From Nostoc sp. CMAA1605 (GTDB lineage Bacteria; Cyanobacteriota; Cyanobacteriia; Cyanobacteriales; Nostocaceae), in contig NZ_PJIZ01000020.1 of assembly GCF_021596505.1 (NCBI RefSeq), positions 19,757 to 83,756 of the forward strand: a stretch of DNA of 64,000 bases, given 5' to 3'. This document shows positions 60,727 through 64,000 of the stretch, in pieces (position 1 is the stretch's first letter; the number at the start of each line of letters is the position of its first letter). The notes beneath the pieces are model-generated. The model saw only the letters and a list, made by a program, of their open reading frames with translations. It was not told the DNA's origin and searched no databases. The position numbers were made by a program, and so were the translations under genes.

Positions 60727-63063
60727 CTATATTTGATCAATCTGCCAAATTTTGATGGTTTGATCAGAACTTCCACTGGCGAGAATCTTACCATCGGGAC
60801 TTAAGGCGATAGAATTAATTTTTTCTGAATGTCCTGTGAGAGTTTGTACAGATTCACAAGTAGAAATACGCCAAATTTTAATAGTTGTATCTGCACTGCT
60901 ACTAAAGAGAGTTTGTCCATCAGGACTTACGGCTAAAGATGTAATTTCTTCGGTGTGTTCAGTTAAGGTGTAGAGTAGTTTACCTGTAATTAAATGCCAA
61001 ATTTTGATAGTGGTGTCAGCACTACCACTAAATAGTAACTGTCCATCAGGACTCATGGCGATCGCTTTCACATCTCCAGCATGACCGATTAGGGTGCGTA
61101 AAGGATCGCCTGTGCGGGGGTTCCATAGTCGGATTTTGGTGTCAGCACTCCCGCTAGCGAGGATTGTACCATCAGGACTAATGGCGATCGCATGAACGGC
61201 TGAGGAATGCCAAAGGGTGCAAATGCGATCGCCTTTTTGTAAGTTCCACAGTTTGATTTTGTTGCTACCACTGGCTAAAATCTCCCCGTCTGGACTGATA
61301 ACTACGACATTTACAGGTTTTTGATGTCCTAGCAGTGTATGTACAAGTTTACCTGTTTTGAAATCCCAAACTTTGACGTTACTTCTAGGGTGTTCACAAC
61401 TCCCCACGGCTAAAAAATCACCATTAGGACTAATCGCCACTGATGAAACTTCTCCTAAATTACTGGCGATAGTTTTAATCAAGTGACCATCATGAATATC
61501 CCAAACGTTAATATTTTGGTCTGTACACCCACTGACTAACACCTCACCATCAGGACTAATCGCCACAGATGTCACTTTACCTGCATGACCTTTGAGGGTG
61601 TAACCTAAACTGGGAGCTTCTAAAACTAGTTTAGTTTTTAGGTGGGCGATCGCGGCTAACAGTTTCTCAACCTCTAGAAAACTTTGTCTATCATTGACAA
61701 TGAGAAAGTATTCCTTTAACTTATGGACATATTCCTCATCCTGGATTTTGATGGCTGATAGCATCGCTTCTAGGGGATGAGGGAATTCTTGCACTGAGAC
61801 TTGATGCAAGTCTAACCAAGTGTGGATGGAGTAGTTTAACTGTTCCTGTGACCAAGTGCGATCGGGTAAATGTGCTAAACTTTGGGCTAATTGTAAAGCT
61901 AATTCCGGTATCCAATAGAGTCTTTCTTTTTCTAAAGCTTCGTAAATTTGCTGATAGCTAGTGACAATAGCTTGCACCGATTCTAAATCAAAGCTCTCTT
62001 TTAATAAGCTAGATAATAACTCTGGTAGTAAAGGTGGTACATCATGATGCACCAAATGATAAATATCTGCTATCCATGCGGCTACTAAACTATGACAAGT
62101 GATTAATACTTGGCACAGTTGCTCAAAGTCTTGCTGATTTACCTGATATTTTAAATCTAACTTACTAATATCAATGCCTTGAGCTTGCCATTTTTCTACT
62201 TTTTCTAAAATAGCTAAATTAACTACATTATCTTTACCTAACTTGTTAATATCCTCAATATCTTCACCTAAAGCTAATAAATCATCGCGGATTTTTTTCC
62301 ATTCCCAGGCGCGATTTTTAGCAGATTGTTGAATAATTTCTCTATAAGGTATACGCGAAATAGTTTTATAGTAATAGTTACTTTGACCTAAACCCCAGTA
62401 AGCAATCCGAAAATTTAAATAATCTCCATCATTTTCTGATTCTAAAATTAAAATTGGTTCTGTTTTTAACAGTCCAAAGAGAGCTTTGATGCTAGATTCA
62501 CTATGAAAACGTTTACTATCCCAAGCACCTGCTAAAAATTCTGTAGGTCGAATGGGATTATGGAGTGAATAATACTTATTGACAAATTTCCTAATTCCCT
62601 CCGCCAACATAGTTTCCAATGCCAAATTTTCCTCCGTTTTCGGTGCAAATTCATCAAATTTGACTTGGGGAGGTGCTAAGAAAATTTTTAGTGGTGGACG
62701 TTCAGCATCAACATGAGACTCTAAGATTTGTGAGGGATAGAGTCTTAAAGGCCAACCATCCAGAATTTTATTGACTTCTGGTAATTTTAGAGCCGTATCT
62801 CTTTCTTGTTTTGCTACTTCTAATTGGGTTTCGCGCTGATAAGCAGATAATTGCTTTTGTAACAGCTTCTCTTGTTCAAAACCTGGGGTGACATTTTTTT
62901 TAGGTTTAGCAGTATCAGCAATTTCAATAAATGCTTGAATTGCTTGGGGAATGGGATATTTAGTAATATCTAAACTTTCTTTTGTTCTCTTTTGTATGAG
63001 CGCGATCGCTACAGGTGCAAACTCTATCACTAATTGAATGAGTAGCCTTAATCCTTGCTCCAT
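60727..63063 (-). CDS. WD40-repeat protein with ~490-aa uncharacterised N-terminal region
   Basis: Seven WD40 units (e.g. TLIGHAGDVKAIAMSPDGQLLFSGSADTTIKIW) at the C-terminus. Confidence 0.88.
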   Translation of the reverse strand: MEQGLRLLIQLVIEFAPVAIALIQKRTKESLDITKYPIPQAIQAFIEIADTAKPKKNVTPGFEQEKLLQKQLSAYQRETQLEVAKQERDTALKLPEVNKILDGWPLRLYPSQILESHVDAERPPLKIFLAPPQVKFDEFAPKTEENLALETMLAEGIRKFVNKYYSLHNPIRPTEFLAGAWDSKRFHSESSIKALFGLLKTEPILILESENDGDYLNFRIAYWGLGQSNYYYKTISRIPYREIIQQSAKNRAWEWKKIRDDLLALGEDIEDINKLGKDNVVNLAILEKVEKWQAQGIDISKLDLKYQVNQQDFEQLCQVLITCHSLVAAWIADIYHLVHHDVPPLLPELLSSLLKESFDLESVQAIVTSYQQIYEALEKERLYWIPELALQLAQSLAHLPDRTWSQEQLNYSIHTWLDLHQVSVQEFPHPLEAMLSAIKIQDEEYVHKLKEYFLIVNDRQSFLEVEKLLAAIAHLKTKLVLEAPSLGYTLKGHAGKVTSVAISPDGEVLVSGCTDQNINVWDIHDGHLIKTIASNLGEVSSVAISPNGDFLAVGSCEHPRSNVKVWDFKTGKLVHTLLGHQKPVNVVVISPDGEILASGSNKIKLWNLQKGDRICTLWHSSAVHAIAISPDGTILASGSADTKIRLWNPRTGDPLRTLIGHAGDVKAIAMSPDGQLLFSGSADTTIKIWHLITGKLLYTLTEHTEEITSLAVSPDGQTLFSSSADTTIKIWRISTCESVQTLTGHSEKINSIALSPDGKILASGSSDQTIKIWQIDQI

Positions 63064-63421
63064 AAGGAGATTCCTATTACATCAATAAATTTCATAATCT
63101 ACCTTTAACCTCAGTATTAGTTAGTCAAGAGACTAAACTGATACTATCTATGTTACTTACAGTATTTTTGCCATCTATCTAAAGTTATCCCTAGATATGG
63201 CCTATCCTACTACTTACAGGAGTCCTTTTGCCACGAAAGTTAATAGCAAAAAAATCAGCACAAAAAAAGAGAAAGATAGAGCATTTGCTTTTTATCCTTC
63301 TCTTTTCTTGAGTAAAAGCTAATTTTTTAGGTTAGGAATGATTTAGATTAAATTTAGATTAAGACGGATAGCTTACTACAAACGTAATTTTGTCAAGCAC
63401 AAAGTCATATTTGAGAGTTAA

Positions 63422-63810
63422 CTAAAATCGAATTCCTAACTGTCCGTTAACTCCCCGTACAGAATTATAACCAGCACCAAAGAACAGGCGATCGCTAGCC
63501 TTTACTTGTACGCCACCAGACAAGGCCACACCTTTATCTTCAGAGTAATATCCCACCCCCACATAAGGCGAAATTACGGGTAAACTCAAGAATTTCAGCA
63601 CATCTACCCTGTAGCACCATCTTCACCTGTACCTAACTCTACACCCAAGTTTAATGCTCTAGCTCCCACAGCATAAGTTACATCCCCATCTTTCGCACCC
63701 ACTGAAACCCAAGGTTGAGGAATAATTTGCGCCGCAACCGGACGAGGAGCAAATAAAGCTAAACATCCTATTGATGCGATGAGCGATTTAACGATAATTG
63801 CTCTGTTCAT
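63422..63810 (-). pseudogene. Frameshifted secreted / outer-membrane barrel-like protein
   Basis: MNRAIIVKSLIASIGCLALFAPRPVAAQIIPQPWVSVGAKDGDV...GATG* then, in +1 frame, VDVLKFLSLPVISPYVGVGYYSEDKGVALSGGVQVKASDRLFFGAGYNSVRGVNGQLGIRF*. Confidence 0.75.
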
Positions 63811-64000
63811 GCTTTTTCCTCTCTACCTGTTAATAAAAGTCAGTGATTTATGAGAATATCTCACAAACAAATATGAAAGATGGACTGTAACTTATACTCA
63901 ACACTGTTAACCTCAAGACTAACCAATATTTAAAAAAGTTTCTCACTTTTTCAGCCGAGAATAGTTATCAGTTACTTGATAATCTAATGTGAATCTCACG

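Overview
The window is chromosomal DNA from a filamentous, Nostoc/Anabaena-type cyanobacterium. The basis is abundant HIP1 octamers (GCGATCGC), several classes of heptameric tandem repeats (STRR), and the gene content. The centre (about 16.5-40.4 kb) is a large polysaccharide locus transcribed from the + strand. It encodes an ABC exporter (Wzm/Wzt-like), many glycosyltransferases, FkbM and C-methyltransferases, SDR enzymes, and what looks like a complete GDP-D-glycero-D-manno-heptose pathway (GmhA, HddA, GmhB, HddC-like). The flanks carry a Ser/Thr kinase-AAA protein (truncated by the window edge), an Hsp70-like 1360-aa protein, a Crp/Fnr regulator, a DUF2232 protein, a CobT-like protein, pyruvate kinase, CrtR, a TrkA-N potassium channel, a MerR/CopA copper cluster, a heme-copper oxidase cluster whose subunit II lacks the CuA ligands, an NDH-2, class II fructose-bisphosphate aldolase, toxin-antitoxin genes and a seven-bladed WD40 protein. 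The most notable non-routine observations are: (1) a ~350-bp diverged direct duplication of the exporter leader plus the first ~34 codons of wzm, now a frameshifted pseudogene fragment 17 kb downstream, just ahead of the second glycosyltransferase block; (2) two identical 16-bp palindromes in front of an XRE regulator; (3) paired MerR-type dyads with 20-nt spacers in front of copA and merR; (4) a 27-codon in-frame repeat-derived insertion in the CopA P domain; (5) several decayed genes visible at single-base resolution (PIN toxin, DUF5615-like toxin stub, HNH amber codon, outer-membrane protein frameshift); and (6) nested palindromic MITE-like elements. I saw no CRISPR array, rRNA or tRNA. I found no convincing wholly new system; the leader duplication and the palindrome-controlled XRE/TA region are the best candidates for follow-up.
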